64,000 bases of DNA, taken from Rheinheimera hassiensis. Its GTDB lineage: Bacteria; Pseudomonadota; Gammaproteobacteria; Enterobacterales; Alteromonadaceae. The stretch's first letter is position 1. Each line of letters opens with the position of its first letter. The stretch spans positions 565,417 through 629,416 of the forward strand of contig NZ_JAKUJZ010000002.1 in assembly GCF_022436675.1 (NCBI RefSeq), read 5' to 3'. Position numbers and translations under genes: made by a program. The notes beneath the pieces were generated by a model. It was not told where the DNA came from. It saw only the letters and a list, made by a program, of their open reading frames with translations, and did no database searches. This document shows positions 48,808 through 55,937 of this stretch, piece by piece.

Positions 48808-48906
48808 GGAGGGCCGATACCTCTTTATGTCATCACAGAGTGTCTGAGCCCTGCCGCAGGCATTAGGGCGAGTTGCTGTGATGAGCAGAAAGAGGTTGTC
48901 GGCCCG
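48808..48906. repeat. Long-hairpin intergenic element, copy 3, inverted
   Basis: Reverse orientation. Core CATCACAG ... CTGTGATG encloses TGTCTGAGCCC-TGCCGCAGGCA-TTAGGGCGAGTTG, the reverse complement of the copy 1 core with few changes. Outer arms are unrelated in sequence to copies 1 and 2 (GGGCCGATACCTCTTT with AAAGAGGTTGTCGGCCC) but still pair. Confidence 0.75.
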
Positions 48907-48941
48907 TACTAAGAAAATTTCGTAACAAGAGATCAGTACCT

Positions 48942-50129
48942 ATGTCTGCACCACAAATAAAAATCGCTGCCACCTACATGCGTGGCGGCACCAGCAAAGG
49001 CGTATTTTTTAAACTGGCCGATTTACCCAAGGTGGCGCAAGTGCCGGGCACGGCGCGTGACAACCTGCTGCTGCGGGTTATTGGCAGCCCGGATCCGTAT
49101 GGTAAACATACCGATGGCATGGGCGGCGCTACCTCCAGCACCAGTAAAACGGTGATACTAAGCCAAAGCAGCAAGCCTGAGCATGACGTTGACTACCTGT
49201 TTGGCCAGGTAGCGATAGACAAGCCGTTTATCGACTGGAGCGGTAACTGCGGCAACTTAACGGCAGCTGTGGGTTCCTTTGCCATTAGCAACGGCCTGGT
49301 CGCTGCTGAGCGGATACCACAAAATGGCATCTGCACGGTGCGCATCTGGCAGGCGAATATTAACAAAACCATTATTGCTCATGTGCCAATAACCAACGGC
49401 GAAGTACAGGAAACCGGTGATTTTGAACTGGACGGTGTTACTTTCCCGGCGGCAGAAGTACAAATTGAGTTTTTAGACCCGGCCGCCGATGCAGGCGAGG
49501 GCGGTGGCGCTATGTTCCCCACCGGCAACCTGGTTGATGATTTAGAAGTGCCGGGTATAGGCATTTTTAAAGCCACACTAATTAACGCCGGCATCCCGAC
49601 TATTTTTGTCAATGCTACCGATATTGGTTATACCGGCACTGAGCTGCAAGACGCCATAAACGGTGATGCCGCGGCGCTGGCCCGGTTTGAAACCATCCGT
49701 GCTTACGGTGCAGTAAAGATGGGCCTGATAACTGATATCAGCGAAGCTGCAGCACGGGCCCATACCCCCAAAGTCGCTTTTGTTGCACCGCCTGCAAGCT
49801 ATGTATCATCCAGCGGCAAGCAGGTAAATGCCGGCGATATCGATCTGCTGGTGCGGGCATTATCCATGGGTAAACTGCACCATGCCATGATGGGCACGGC
49901 AGCGGTAGCCATTGGCACCGCAGCCGCAATACCCGGCACCCTGGTAAACCTGGCTGCCGGCGGTGCCGCACGCGAAGCCGTGCGCTTTGGCCACCCGTCC
50001 GGCACTTTAAGAGTGGGTGCAGCAGCAACACAGGTAAACGGTCAATGGACAGTAACCAAAGCCATTATGAGCCGCAGCGCGCGGGTATTAATGGAAGGTT
50101 GGGTACGCGTACCGGGTGATTGTTTCTGA
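48942..50129 (+). CDS. prpF: 2-methylaconitate isomerase PrpF
   Basis: 395 aa, diaminopimelate-epimerase-like fold. ATYMRGGTSKGVFFKLADLP, DGMGGATSSTSKT and SGNCGNLTAAVGSFAI are PrpF signatures. Isomerises 2-methylaconitate made by AcnD. Last gene of the operon; its terminator lies back-to-back with the integron integrase end. Confidence 0.95.
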   Translation: MSAPQIKIAATYMRGGTSKGVFFKLADLPKVAQVPGTARDNLLLRVIGSPDPYGKHTDGMGGATSSTSKTVILSQSSKPEHDVDYLFGQVAIDKPFIDWSGNCGNLTAAVGSFAISNGLVAAERIPQNGICTVRIWQANINKTIIAHVPITNGEVQETGDFELDGVTFPAAEVQIEFLDPAADAGEGGGAMFPTGNLVDDLEVPGIGIFKATLINAGIPTIFVNATDIGYTGTELQDAINGDAAALARFETIRAYGAVKMGLITDISEAAARAHTPKVAFVAPPASYVSSSGKQVNAGDIDLLVRALSMGKLHHAMMGTAAVAIGTAAAIPGTLVNLAAGGAAREAVRFGHPSGTLRVGAAATQVNGQWTVTKAIMSRSARVLMEGWVRVPGDCF

Positions 50130-50154
50130 AAAAAGGCGCTGCTGCGCCTTTTTT
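50130..50154. terminator. Bidirectional terminator between prpF and intI
   Basis: AAAAAGGCGC-TGCT-GCGCCTTTTTT-type hairpin; the minus-strand intI stop codon lies in its T run. Confidence 0.85.
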
Positions 50155-51118
50155 ATAACAGTTGTGACAGCGGGCTTTTTACGCCGGCGGCACCGCGGTT
50201 TAGCACATGAGTGTAAATTTGCGTAGTGCGTACATCGGTATGGCCAAGTTGTTCCTGCACCGTGCGAATATCGGCACCGGACTCTAATAGGTGCGTAGCA
50301 AAAGAGTGGCGTAATGTGTGGCAGGTGACGTTTTTGCGGATACCCGCTTTTTTTGCTGCCAATTTAATTTCGCGCCTGACACAACTTTCGTCGAGATGAT
50401 GACGGCGCAAAAGCTTAGAATCCGGGTCTACGCTTAGCTGCAATGATGGAAACAGATACTGCCAACCCAGCTCTTTTGGCGCTGCCGGATATTTACGCGC
50501 CAAAGCAAACGGTAACCACACGCCGGCATACTCAGGGTTTGCTATATCCGCCTGAAAATATTGCAGCACATGCTGGCTTTGCTGTTTTAGCGAAACAACT
50601 AATTCCGGCGCCAGAGTAGTACGTCGGTTTTTATTACCTTTACCCTGCCATACCATTACAGACAGGTAGTCGTAATCAATATCATGCACGCGCAACCTAA
50701 CAGCCTCCATCAAGCGTAAACCACTACCGTACATTAACTGCGCAAGCAATTTGTAACGCGGTTCAATAACCTTGAGCAGAGCGATAACTTCGCTACGAGT
50801 TAGTACAACAGGTAACTTCGGCGTAACCTGCGAGCGATTAAAATTGAGATTTAATGACAAAGGTTGCTGCAATACTTTGCTGTATAAAAAGCTTAGTGCA
50901 TTCAGAGCAGCAGCTTGGGTGCGTGGTGCTACATTTCGTTGGTTAGTTAAATAGGTTAAGAAGCATTCGACATCACGATCTTTTAATTGTGCCGGGTGTT
51001 GCTTTTTGTGAAACAAAATATACATCTTTATCCAGTACACATAGCCTTCAACCGTCCTTTTGGCATAACGGCGGGCATACATAAACTCAGCGATATACTG
51101 TAAAAACGGCGAGGCCAT
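50153..51118 (-). CDS. intI: Integron integrase IntI
   Basis: 321-aa tyrosine recombinase from ATG 51118 (MASPFLQYIAEF); the in-frame extension to 51217 crosses the promoter. SAM-like core-binding domain 1 to ~85 (RRYAKRTVEGYVYWIKMYIL), catalytic domain with Arg135 (GSGLRLMEAV), Lys160, His267/Arg270 (CHTLRHSFATH), His293 (LGHTDVRTTQ) and Tyr302. The IntI-specific insertion is present at ~210-245 (KELGWQYLFPSLQLSVDPDS, LLRRHHLDES), which distinguishes it from XerC/D. It is intact and recombines attI and attC sites. A LexA box overlaps its promoter. Confidence 0.97.
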   Translation of the reverse strand: MASPFLQYIAEFMYARRYAKRTVEGYVYWIKMYILFHKKQHPAQLKDRDVECFLTYLTNQRNVAPRTQAAALNALSFLYSKVLQQPLSLNLNFNRSQVTPKLPVVLTRSEVIALLKVIEPRYKLLAQLMYGSGLRLMEAVRLRVHDIDYDYLSVMVWQGKGNKNRRTTLAPELVVSLKQQSQHVLQYFQADIANPEYAGVWLPFALARKYPAAPKELGWQYLFPSLQLSVDPDSKLLRRHHLDESCVRREIKLAAKKAGIRKNVTCHTLRHSFATHLLESGADIRTVQEQLGHTDVRTTQIYTHVLNRGAAGVKSPLSQLL

Positions 51119-51143
51119 AACATTCACCAAAAAATAAATTAAC

Positions 51144-51159
51144 ATGTATACATATACAG
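51144..51159 (-). promoter_or_regulatory. LexA (SOS) box in the intI promoter
   Basis: On the minus strand CTGT-ATATGTAT-ACAT, 15 of 16 positions fitting CTGT-N8-ACAG, with the alternating AT centre typical of strong sites. It ends 25 nt before the intI start codon and covers the probable -10 region. Confidence 0.8.
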
Positions 51160-51352
51160 TAGTTGGTGAATTTATTGTAAGCAAGTTAATCGCAAGGTTT
51201 AACCCCGCTTTCTCCACATTTGATGCAGTGCCACGTTAAAAATCTGTTGATTTCAAGGGGCTTATTGGATAGCTTGTTGTTTATTATTAAAGATAGAAGG
51301 GAGCAAACGCTGCGTGAAAGCGTGTACGCTCCAAACTATAAAGCTGTTATGT
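51160..51352 (+). other. attI region and leader of the cassette array
   Basis: The recombination core is GTTATGT at 51346-51352, placed because the following bases match the first cassette's attC R'' (ACATAAC). Upstream GAGC-AAACGCT...AGCGTGTACGCTC (about 51301-51331) forms a hairpin and may hold integrase-binding repeats. No convincing Pc promoter hexamers were found on the plus strand. Confidence 0.7.
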
Positions 51353-51370
51353 GGTTGCGAATAGGAACTT

Positions 51371-51724
51371 ATGAATACTCCCGAAAAACTACTATATGAA
51401 GGTGAGGTTGTTGCGAACCTCGATAAGTTTGGCTACGAAACTCCATGGGTATTTGCTCGGCCTCAATTTATTAACGCTGCTCTAGAACTCAAGTTATCTA
51501 AGCTAGCTGAATTTCGTAATTACGATATGGAACTCAAAGAAATGGACTTACCTGATTCTGAAGAAGAGATACTTTGGGAGAATAAACTGTCAGAGCTAGA
51601 ACTAACACATAATGATTTAAAATTAGATAAAGACGCGCCTTGGTCTGTATTGTATAACGATGGAGAAATTGGAGAAGTACGTTCGCTTTCATTCTCAAGT
51701 GGTTTTTTGCAATGGCGCCCCTAA
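51371..51724 (+). CDS. Cassette 1: acidic hypothetical protein
   Basis: 117 aa, no signal or membrane segment, rich in Glu/Asp/Leu (LPDSEEEILWENKLSELELTH). The first cassette after attI, so probably the best expressed. Family not recognised. The C terminus ends before its attC. Confidence 0.75.
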   Translation: MNTPEKLLYEGEVVANLDKFGYETPWVFARPQFINAALELKLSKLAEFRNYDMELKEMDLPDSEEEILWENKLSELELTHNDLKLDKDAPWSVLYNDGEIGEVRSLSFSSGFLQWRP

Positions 51725-51731
51725 TAAAAGC

Positions 51732-51814
51732 ACATAACAAATCAATTAACTACGCCCCTTCGGGGCTGGACAGCTTACGCGTTGCTCCAGCTGCCAGTTA
51801 TTGAGGCGTTATAT
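51732..51814 (+). repeat. attC site 1
   Basis: R'' ACATAAC, R' GTTATAT; central stem with ACGCCCC-TTCG-GGGC. R'' complements the start of cassette 1 (GTTATGT). Confidence 0.85.
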
Positions 51815-51832
51815 AACAAGAGGCAGATTCAA

Positions 51833-52063
51833 GTGAGTAAAGCCCTGATCATCGTTGGCTGTTTAGTTCTTTTATATGCGGTTGCAGGCTTCGCGGTAGA
51901 CTTCTTGCCAGTTGATGCGTTTCAATCGTCATCTAATGATTCTTACTTAAAAATTGCGCCTACTGATGAAAGCTCATTTGATTGGGCCCAATTTCGGTTA
52001 CCAGCTTTAGTTGTTGGGGCAATATTGGTTGTCATTGGCAAGTTTGTCGGTGGTAAAAATTAG
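51833..52063 (+). CDS. Cassette 2: small membrane protein
   Basis: 76 aa from GTG 51833, preceded by AAGAGG; the longer frame from 51782 starts inside attC 1. Two hydrophobic helices (about 3-22 and 53-72) around a polar loop with SSSNDSYLKIAPTDESS. Unknown function. Confidence 0.65.
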   Translation: MSKALIIVGCLVLLYAVAGFAVDFLPVDAFQSSSNDSYLKIAPTDESSFDWAQFRLPALVVGAILVVIGKFVGGKN

Positions 52064-52069
52064 CATGTT

Positions 52070-52156
52070 ATATAACAAGGCGCATCACGCGCAGCCTGCG
52101 GCTGCTGGGACGTCAAACGCTATCGCGTTTTTCCGCCCGTGTGCTTTGCGTTAGCA
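52070..52156 (+). repeat. attC site 2
   Basis: R'' ATATAAC, R' GTTAGCA, with GCGCAGC and TGCTTTGCG arms. Confidence 0.85.
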
Positions 52157-52482
52157 GGTGTTCGGGTTTTAACGGTTTTAGTCAGTAGTTTTGTTCCGGC
52201 TCTGCTCGCGTTTGGTTTTCTTAGCGGCAGCGCCAAAAGTTAAAGTTCGCCAGTTTGTGGGTTTGCTGCAAACGATGGTGGCGGTAGCGTTGTTCTTCCG
52301 GGCTTCGCTTAAACAGGTTTACAGGTTCCGGTTGGTCGCCGTATCGCAGCTGGCCGGTGTCGTTTTTAATACAAGCAGCCGTGCCGCTGTTCGGGTTTGC
52401 CAGTGCGGCAAGCCGCGAAAGTCCGGTTCAGGCTGCTAACAAGCAAAGCCAGCCGACGCGTACCGCGCAGCTGCTTTGAGCG
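52151..52482 (+). repeat. Cassette 3: ORF-less repeated cassette, copy A
   Basis: 332-nt cassette. Begins TTAGCAGGTGTTCGGGTTTT, shares long blocks such as GGTGGCGGTAGCGTTGTTCT with cassettes 6, 8 and 14. Carries an 82-codon plus-strand frame (52191-52439) that is not kept open in the other copies. Near its end TTTGCC-AGTGC-GGCAAG can form a hairpin. Confidence 0.75.
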
Positions 52483-52488
52483 TTAAGG
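52434..52488 (+). repeat. attC site 3
   Basis: R'' TGCTAAC, R' GTTAAGG; short type with GCAAAGCCAG and CTGCTTTGAGC arms. Confidence 0.85.
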
Positions 52489-52496
52489 CTGGTTCA

Positions 52497-52745
52497 TTGA
52501 AAAAGCTCATCTGCGTCATTTCGTTCGTAATAAGTGCAGTTGCCTTAGTGTCATTCTTTAGTGTTGACAGTTGTCTGGATGCCGGTGGTTCTTCGAGCAA
52601 ATTAGGGTTAATTTGCACTGGTGCCAATAGTGACTTTATACCGCAATACCAGCGTGTAGCTCCGTTGTTTTGGTTGTCGGTATTTTTCTTATCAAGTACT
52701 GTAGCACTTTGTATTCATAAGGTGATGCCAAGTGCAAAGCCTTAA
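52497..52745 (+). CDS. Cassette 4: small membrane protein
   Basis: About 82 aa from TTG 52497 (an in-frame TTG at 52476 lies in the previous attC). Helix 1 ICVISFVISAVALVSFFSV, helix 2 APLFWLSVFFLSSTVALCI, with three cysteines. The stop codon TAA is provided by its own attC R'' box. Function unknown; start uncertain. Confidence 0.55.
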   Translation: MKKLICVISFVISAVALVSFFSVDSCLDAGGSSSKLGLICTGANSDFIPQYQRVAPLFWLSVFFLSSTVALCIHKVMPSAKP

Positions 52746-52823
52746 CAAGGCGCTGTTGTCGCCACTGTCGTGGCTGGGACGGCTTACGCTGCGCTTCAGC
52801 CGCCCCAAAGCTTTGCGTTAGGC
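52740..52823 (+). repeat. attC site 4
   Basis: R'' CCTTAAC, R' GTTAGGC; R'' matches the start of cassette 4 (GTTAAGG). Confidence 0.85.
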
Positions 52824-52830
52824 TATTTAC

Positions 52831-53175
52831 ATGAATTGGATTCAGTCTGGAATTGACGGATTACTTAAAGCAATGAGCTCGAATGATAGTGGTAAAGCTG
52901 ATGCACTTGATCATTGTATATGGACAGTTCTTAGCTCTTCCGCAGATGAGCTTGAACCCTACGTTGCAAACCTTTGGTCTGAGACTATGGATGAGCTCCC
53001 AATCTCAATTCAGTGTTTAATAGCAAAACAATATGCACTGGAGAAATTAGCTTATGCCGAGTCAAATGAGTTTGTTGAAAAAGCCTGTGGTTTCTTGGCT
53101 GCGCATGGCGAACCAGGTATCGACAAAGCATTATCTGGGACTATTGAAAAGTTACTTTTTATCAATAGAGCCTAA
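52831..53175 (+). CDS. Cassette 5: hypothetical soluble protein
   Basis: 114 aa, mostly helical and acidic (DGLLKAMSSNDSGKADALDH, YALEKLAYAESNEFVEKACG). No motif or family recognised. ATG lies 8 nt after the attC 4 R' box; the stop TAA comes from attC 5. Confidence 0.7.
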   Translation: MNWIQSGIDGLLKAMSSNDSGKADALDHCIWTVLSSSADELEPYVANLWSETMDELPISIQCLIAKQYALEKLAYAESNEFVEKACGFLAAHGEPGIDKALSGTIEKLLFINRA

Positions 53176-53247
53176 CAATCCGCGTCATTCGGGGCCTACG
53201 GCCCCTGCGACGCTCACACGTTCGCGCGCATGCGCGGGGCGTTAGCA
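53170..53247 (+). repeat. attC site 5
   Basis: R'' GCCTAAC, R' GTTAGCA; CCGCGTCATTCGGGGCC type, almost identical to attC 18 and 25. Confidence 0.85.
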
Positions 53248-53579
53248 GGTGTTCGGGTTTTAACAGTTTTAGTCAGTGGTTTTGTTCGGGCATTGCTCGC
53301 GTTTGGCTTACCAAACGGCACTGGCAAATAGTCAAAGCTCGCCCGTTTGTTGGTTTACTGCAAACGGTGGTGGCGGTAGCGTTGTTCTTCTGGGCTTCGC
53401 TTTATTGGTTTTACAGGTTCCGGTTGGCTCGCCGTATCGCAGTTGGCTGGTGTAGTTTTTAATAAAAGCAGCCTTGCCGTTGTTTGGGTTTGCCAGTGCG
53501 GCAAGCCGCGAAAGTCCGGTGTAGGCTGCTAACAAGGCCAGTCAAGCGACGCCAAACAGCGTCGCGCTTGCTGGCAGCG
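53242..53579 (+). repeat. Cassette 6: ORF-less repeated cassette, copy B
   Basis: 338 nt. Same body as copies A, C and D; nearest to copy D in the segment after CTCGCGTTTGG (GCACTGGCAAATAGTCAAAG, 36-nt version). It differs from the others by its attC, which is of a different type. Confidence 0.75.
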
Positions 53580-53585
53580 TTAGGA
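53527..53585 (+). repeat. attC site 6
   Basis: R'' TGCTAAC, R' GTTAGGA; arms GGCCAGTCAAGCGACGC and GCGTCGCGCTTGCTGGC. Confidence 0.85.
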
Positions 53586-53593
53586 GACAAAGG

Positions 53594-53950
53594 ATGTCAT
53601 CCGGAGTACCACAAGCTAATAAGTTTTATGAGGAAGTTGCTGAAACCAAAGTTGTCTGGTTCGGAGTTCTACCTGGTGAAATACTGCTGGAATTCGATTT
53701 GAAGGATAAAAAGGTCTCTTTCCCTGTCTGGTCTTCTAAATCTCGGATAGAGCGTTTAAAGAAACTCAATCCAGAATTGCTTGGTAAGGTTGAACCGAGA
53801 AGTGTGGTTTGGGGGCAATTCAAGGAACACTTTTTGCCAATCCTTCCACCTGAAACGAAGGTCGTAGGTGTCAATCTCAGTGGCAAAAAACTAACGGGTA
53901 TCGATATTCCCGCGCCACTTTTGGTCAAGCAAGTGGAGGCATTCTGGTAA
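53594..53950 (+). CDS. Cassette 7: DUF2750-like protein
   Basis: 118 aa. The pattern FPVWSSKSRIERL, then VWGQFKEHFLPILPPETKVVGVNLSGKK and a C-terminal LVKQVEAFW fits DUF2750, a small soluble family of unknown function often carried by cassettes. RBS AGGAGACAAAGG lies at the very start of the cassette, so translation signals travel with the gene. Confidence 0.65.
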   Translation: MSSGVPQANKFYEEVAETKVVWFGVLPGEILLEFDLKDKKVSFPVWSSKSRIERLKKLNPELLGKVEPRSVVWGQFKEHFLPILPPETKVVGVNLSGKKLTGIDIPAPLLVKQVEAFW

Positions 53951-53954
53951 TGTC

Positions 53955-54045
53955 TCCTAACAAACAAATATTATCGCCAGCAAAAAGCGCTGGCTGCGAC
54001 GTCAACCCGCTGCGCGGCTTTCCGCGCTAAATTTGGGCGTTAGCA
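53955..54045 (+). repeat. attC site 7
   Basis: R'' TCCTAAC, R' GTTAGCA; TGTCTCCTAAC is the exact complement of the cassette 7 start. Confidence 0.85.
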
Positions 54046-54370
54046 GGTGTTCGGGTTTGAACGGTTTTAGTCAGTAGTTGTATTCCGGCTCTGCTCGCGT
54101 TTCGTGTTCTTAGCGGCAGCGCCACAAGTTAAAATTCGCCAGTTTGTCGGTCTGCTGCAAACGGTGGTGGCGGTAGCGTTGTTCTTCGTGGCTTCGCTTA
54201 GTAGTTTTACAGGTTTCGGCTGGCTCGCCATATCGCAGCTGACTGGTTTAGTTTTTAATAAAAGCAGCTTGCCGTTGTTCGAGTTTGCCAGTGCGGCAAG
54301 CCGCGCAAGTCCGGTGTGGGCTGCTAACAAGCAAAGCCAGCCGACGCGTACCGCGCAGCTGCTTTGAGCG
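54040..54370 (+). repeat. Cassette 8: ORF-less repeated cassette, copy C
   Basis: 331 nt, closest to copy A (GCGGCAGCGCCACAAGTTAA, 35-nt version). An 87-codon frame (54104-54367) continues into attC and ends QSQPTRTAQLL, but equivalents in copies B and D are interrupted. Confidence 0.75.
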
Positions 54371-54376
54371 TTATGC
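54322..54376 (+). repeat. attC site 8
   Basis: R'' TGCTAAC, R' GTTATGC; same sequence type as attC 3. Confidence 0.85.
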
Positions 54377-54389
54377 GTAGTGGAGAATC

Positions 54390-54833
54390 ATGCCAAGACA
54401 GATAGCTAAAGTCGGCGATACTTTTTGGGTGCCAATTGAAGATAATTCTTCGGTCCTCGGACAGATTGTTGAAATACAAAAAGAAGTTTTGAATTCGATA
54501 ACATGCGCATTCTTTACCGTGCGGAATACAGATGAAAACTGTGATATCGAACATCTCTTCAGTCCTATTTCTGTTCAGTTTGTGACCAAAGATCTTTTTA
54601 ATAATGGGACATGGAGTCGTATCGCAAATACGCCAGTACAAATATCAAATTGCAAACTTCCATATCGGGAAGCAGAGACAGATGGGTGGATTGGAGCTAC
54701 GGTTATTGGTTCGGGTAACATCCAAATGTTTTTATCGGCTTTCTTTGGTTTGCGTGCATGGGATGAAATGCATGACCCAAATTATTATCAAAAGCTGTTA
54801 TTACCTGGGGTGCAGCGGCATGGCTACGCATAA
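54390..54833 (+). CDS. Cassette 9: Imm26-like immunity protein
   Basis: 147 aa. The N-terminal KVGDTFWVPIEDNSSVLGQI resembles the Imm26 (phosphotriesterase-HocA-type immunity) family, in which a beta-rich domain begins with GD-x-F-x-(V/I)P-L-x-D/G. No toxin gene is beside it. If the call is right it would protect against a polymorphic toxin of a competitor. ATG 54390 lies 20 nt into the cassette. Confidence 0.55.
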   Translation: MPRQIAKVGDTFWVPIEDNSSVLGQIVEIQKEVLNSITCAFFTVRNTDENCDIEHLFSPISVQFVTKDLFNNGTWSRIANTPVQISNCKLPYREAETDGWIGATVIGSGNIQMFLSAFFGLRAWDEMHDPNYYQKLLLPGVQRHGYA

Positions 54834-54914
54834 CAATACGCAGCACTCGCTCCCGCTGGTCGCTGGGACGCCAACCCGCTGCGCGGCCTGTCGCCCGTGT
54901 GCTTTGCGTTAGGT
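54828..54914 (+). repeat. attC site 9
   Basis: R'' GCATAAC, R' GTTAGGT; R'' plus flank (CTACGCATAAC) complements the cassette 9 start. Provides the stop codon of ORF 9. Confidence 0.85.
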
Positions 54915-54934
54915 GTCATCGAAGATTTGTGAAT

Positions 54935-55177
54935 ATGGAATTACCAAATATCGCCAAGCATAGAGCTGAGAGAATAAAAGAGTATTGTTGTGTTAGGCTA
55001 TTCTCGGCAATTGAAGATCCTAAAGGTTATGGGGAAATTCAGGTTAGGCATACTAAATTTACAGGTGAAAGTGCTTGGTATATTGAAGTGCCAGAAGAAG
55101 TAGTAGGTGGTAATAACATTATCCTATTCTGTCCTTGGTGCGGTTCAAAACTTCCAAATAAGCCACCAAAGCAGTAA
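54935..55177 (+). CDS. Cassette 10: small protein with CPWCG motif
   Basis: 80 aa from ATG 54935. Two cysteine sites, CC at ~18-19 (EYCCVRLF) and FCPWCGSKLP near the C terminus, suggest a zinc ribbon or redox CxxC. Central RHTKFTGESAWYIEVPEE. Unknown function; resembles short zinc-finger cassette proteins. Confidence 0.65.
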   Translation: MELPNIAKHRAERIKEYCCVRLFSAIEDPKGYGEIQVRHTKFTGESAWYIEVPEEVVGGNNIILFCPWCGSKLPNKPPKQ

Positions 55178-55181
55178 AAAC

Positions 55182-55281
55182 ACCTAACAAGCCAAGTCAA
55201 CGGGACAATTTTAAGCTGGCTCCCGTCGCTTCGCTCCTAATTTTAGCCAGCTTAAAAGTGCCCTTGCTTGGGGCGTTAAGA
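55182..55281 (+). repeat. attC site 10
   Basis: R'' ACCTAAC, R' GTTAAGA; long type with an internal stem TTTTAAGCTGGCT / AGCCAGCTTAAAA. Confidence 0.85.
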
Positions 55282-55285
55282 CCCT

Positions 55286-55882
55286 ATGAGAAAATTTCGG
55301 AATCTACCAAAATCAAAAAACACCGAGATCTCTAAAGATTTTGGCAACTTGTTAAAAATGAATGATGACTGCTCACCTGATGAGTGTCGCTGGGTTGCTG
55401 TAACAGTCTTTGATCATTGGTTACACACATCAAATTCCTTTGACAGGATCGAAAGTGCTTCTGATTCTGATAAGGAGCTTTGGGGCTCCAGGATTAATAA
55501 CTTTCTACGTCAGTTAGTAGAAGTTGAGACACCTACTTGCTACAAAGAAATAGGTAAATGGTCGAAGAGGAAGCTGCAATTTCGCGAGTATATTGGCTTT
55601 AAACCAATGTCTGAATATATAACAGACCTTTTTAAAGAAACTTACTCTCCTCAGTTGGCATTTGTAGAGCATAGATTTCATGTATGGTTTCAAGATTATT
55701 GGGTTATTTATTTGATATATAAGGATGCTGAATTACTGGATGAAGTTTTTGATATAGCCGCAGAAAATGATTTATTTTTTCTTCCTGTTTACTCAATAGG
55801 GCATCTGAATCAGTACTATGAAATTGAAGATAAATTGAAATCAAAAGGTCTTAACAAAGCAATGCACGCGATAAACGCGTGA
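55286..55882 (+). CDS. Cassette 11: hypothetical protein
   Basis: 198 aa, soluble, aromatic-rich C-terminal half (HRFHVWFQDYWVIYLIYKDA, DLFFLPVYSIGHLNQYYEI). No family recognised. The last ~11 residues (GLNKAMHAINA) are encoded by the attC itself. AT content is clearly above the chromosomal flank. Confidence 0.7.
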   Translation: MRKFRNLPKSKNTEISKDFGNLLKMNDDCSPDECRWVAVTVFDHWLHTSNSFDRIESASDSDKELWGSRINNFLRQLVEVETPTCYKEIGKWSKRKLQFREYIGFKPMSEYITDLFKETYSPQLAFVEHRFHVWFQDYWVIYLIYKDAELLDEVFDIAAENDLFFLPVYSIGHLNQYYEIEDKLKSKGLNKAMHAINA

Positions 55883-55896
55883 TTGCAGCGTTAGCC
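55849..55896 (+). repeat. attC site 11, overlapping the ORF
   Basis: R'' TCTTAAC, R' GTTAGCC; shortest site of the array, stem CACGCG-ATAAA-CGCGTG. GGTCTTAAC complements the cassette 11 start (GTTAAGACC). Confidence 0.8.
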
Positions 55897-55937
55897 TTGA
55901 CCAACGCAATTGTAGCTATGTGAGATAAGTAAAAAGC

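Noticed and set aside
51232..51345. Strong Pc promoter for the array
   Set aside because: TTGATT/TTGTTG-like hexamers are present, but none has a good -10 at 16-18 nt spacing.
52191..52439. Protein-coding gene in repeated cassette A (and 54104-54367 in C)
   Set aside because: Frame broken by an indel or stops in copies B and D; treated as non-coding, although a short coding segment cannot be fully ruled out.
53626..53967. Minus-strand ORF opposite cassette 7
   Set aside because: Shadow of the DUF2750-like gene; cassette genes here all read on the plus strand.
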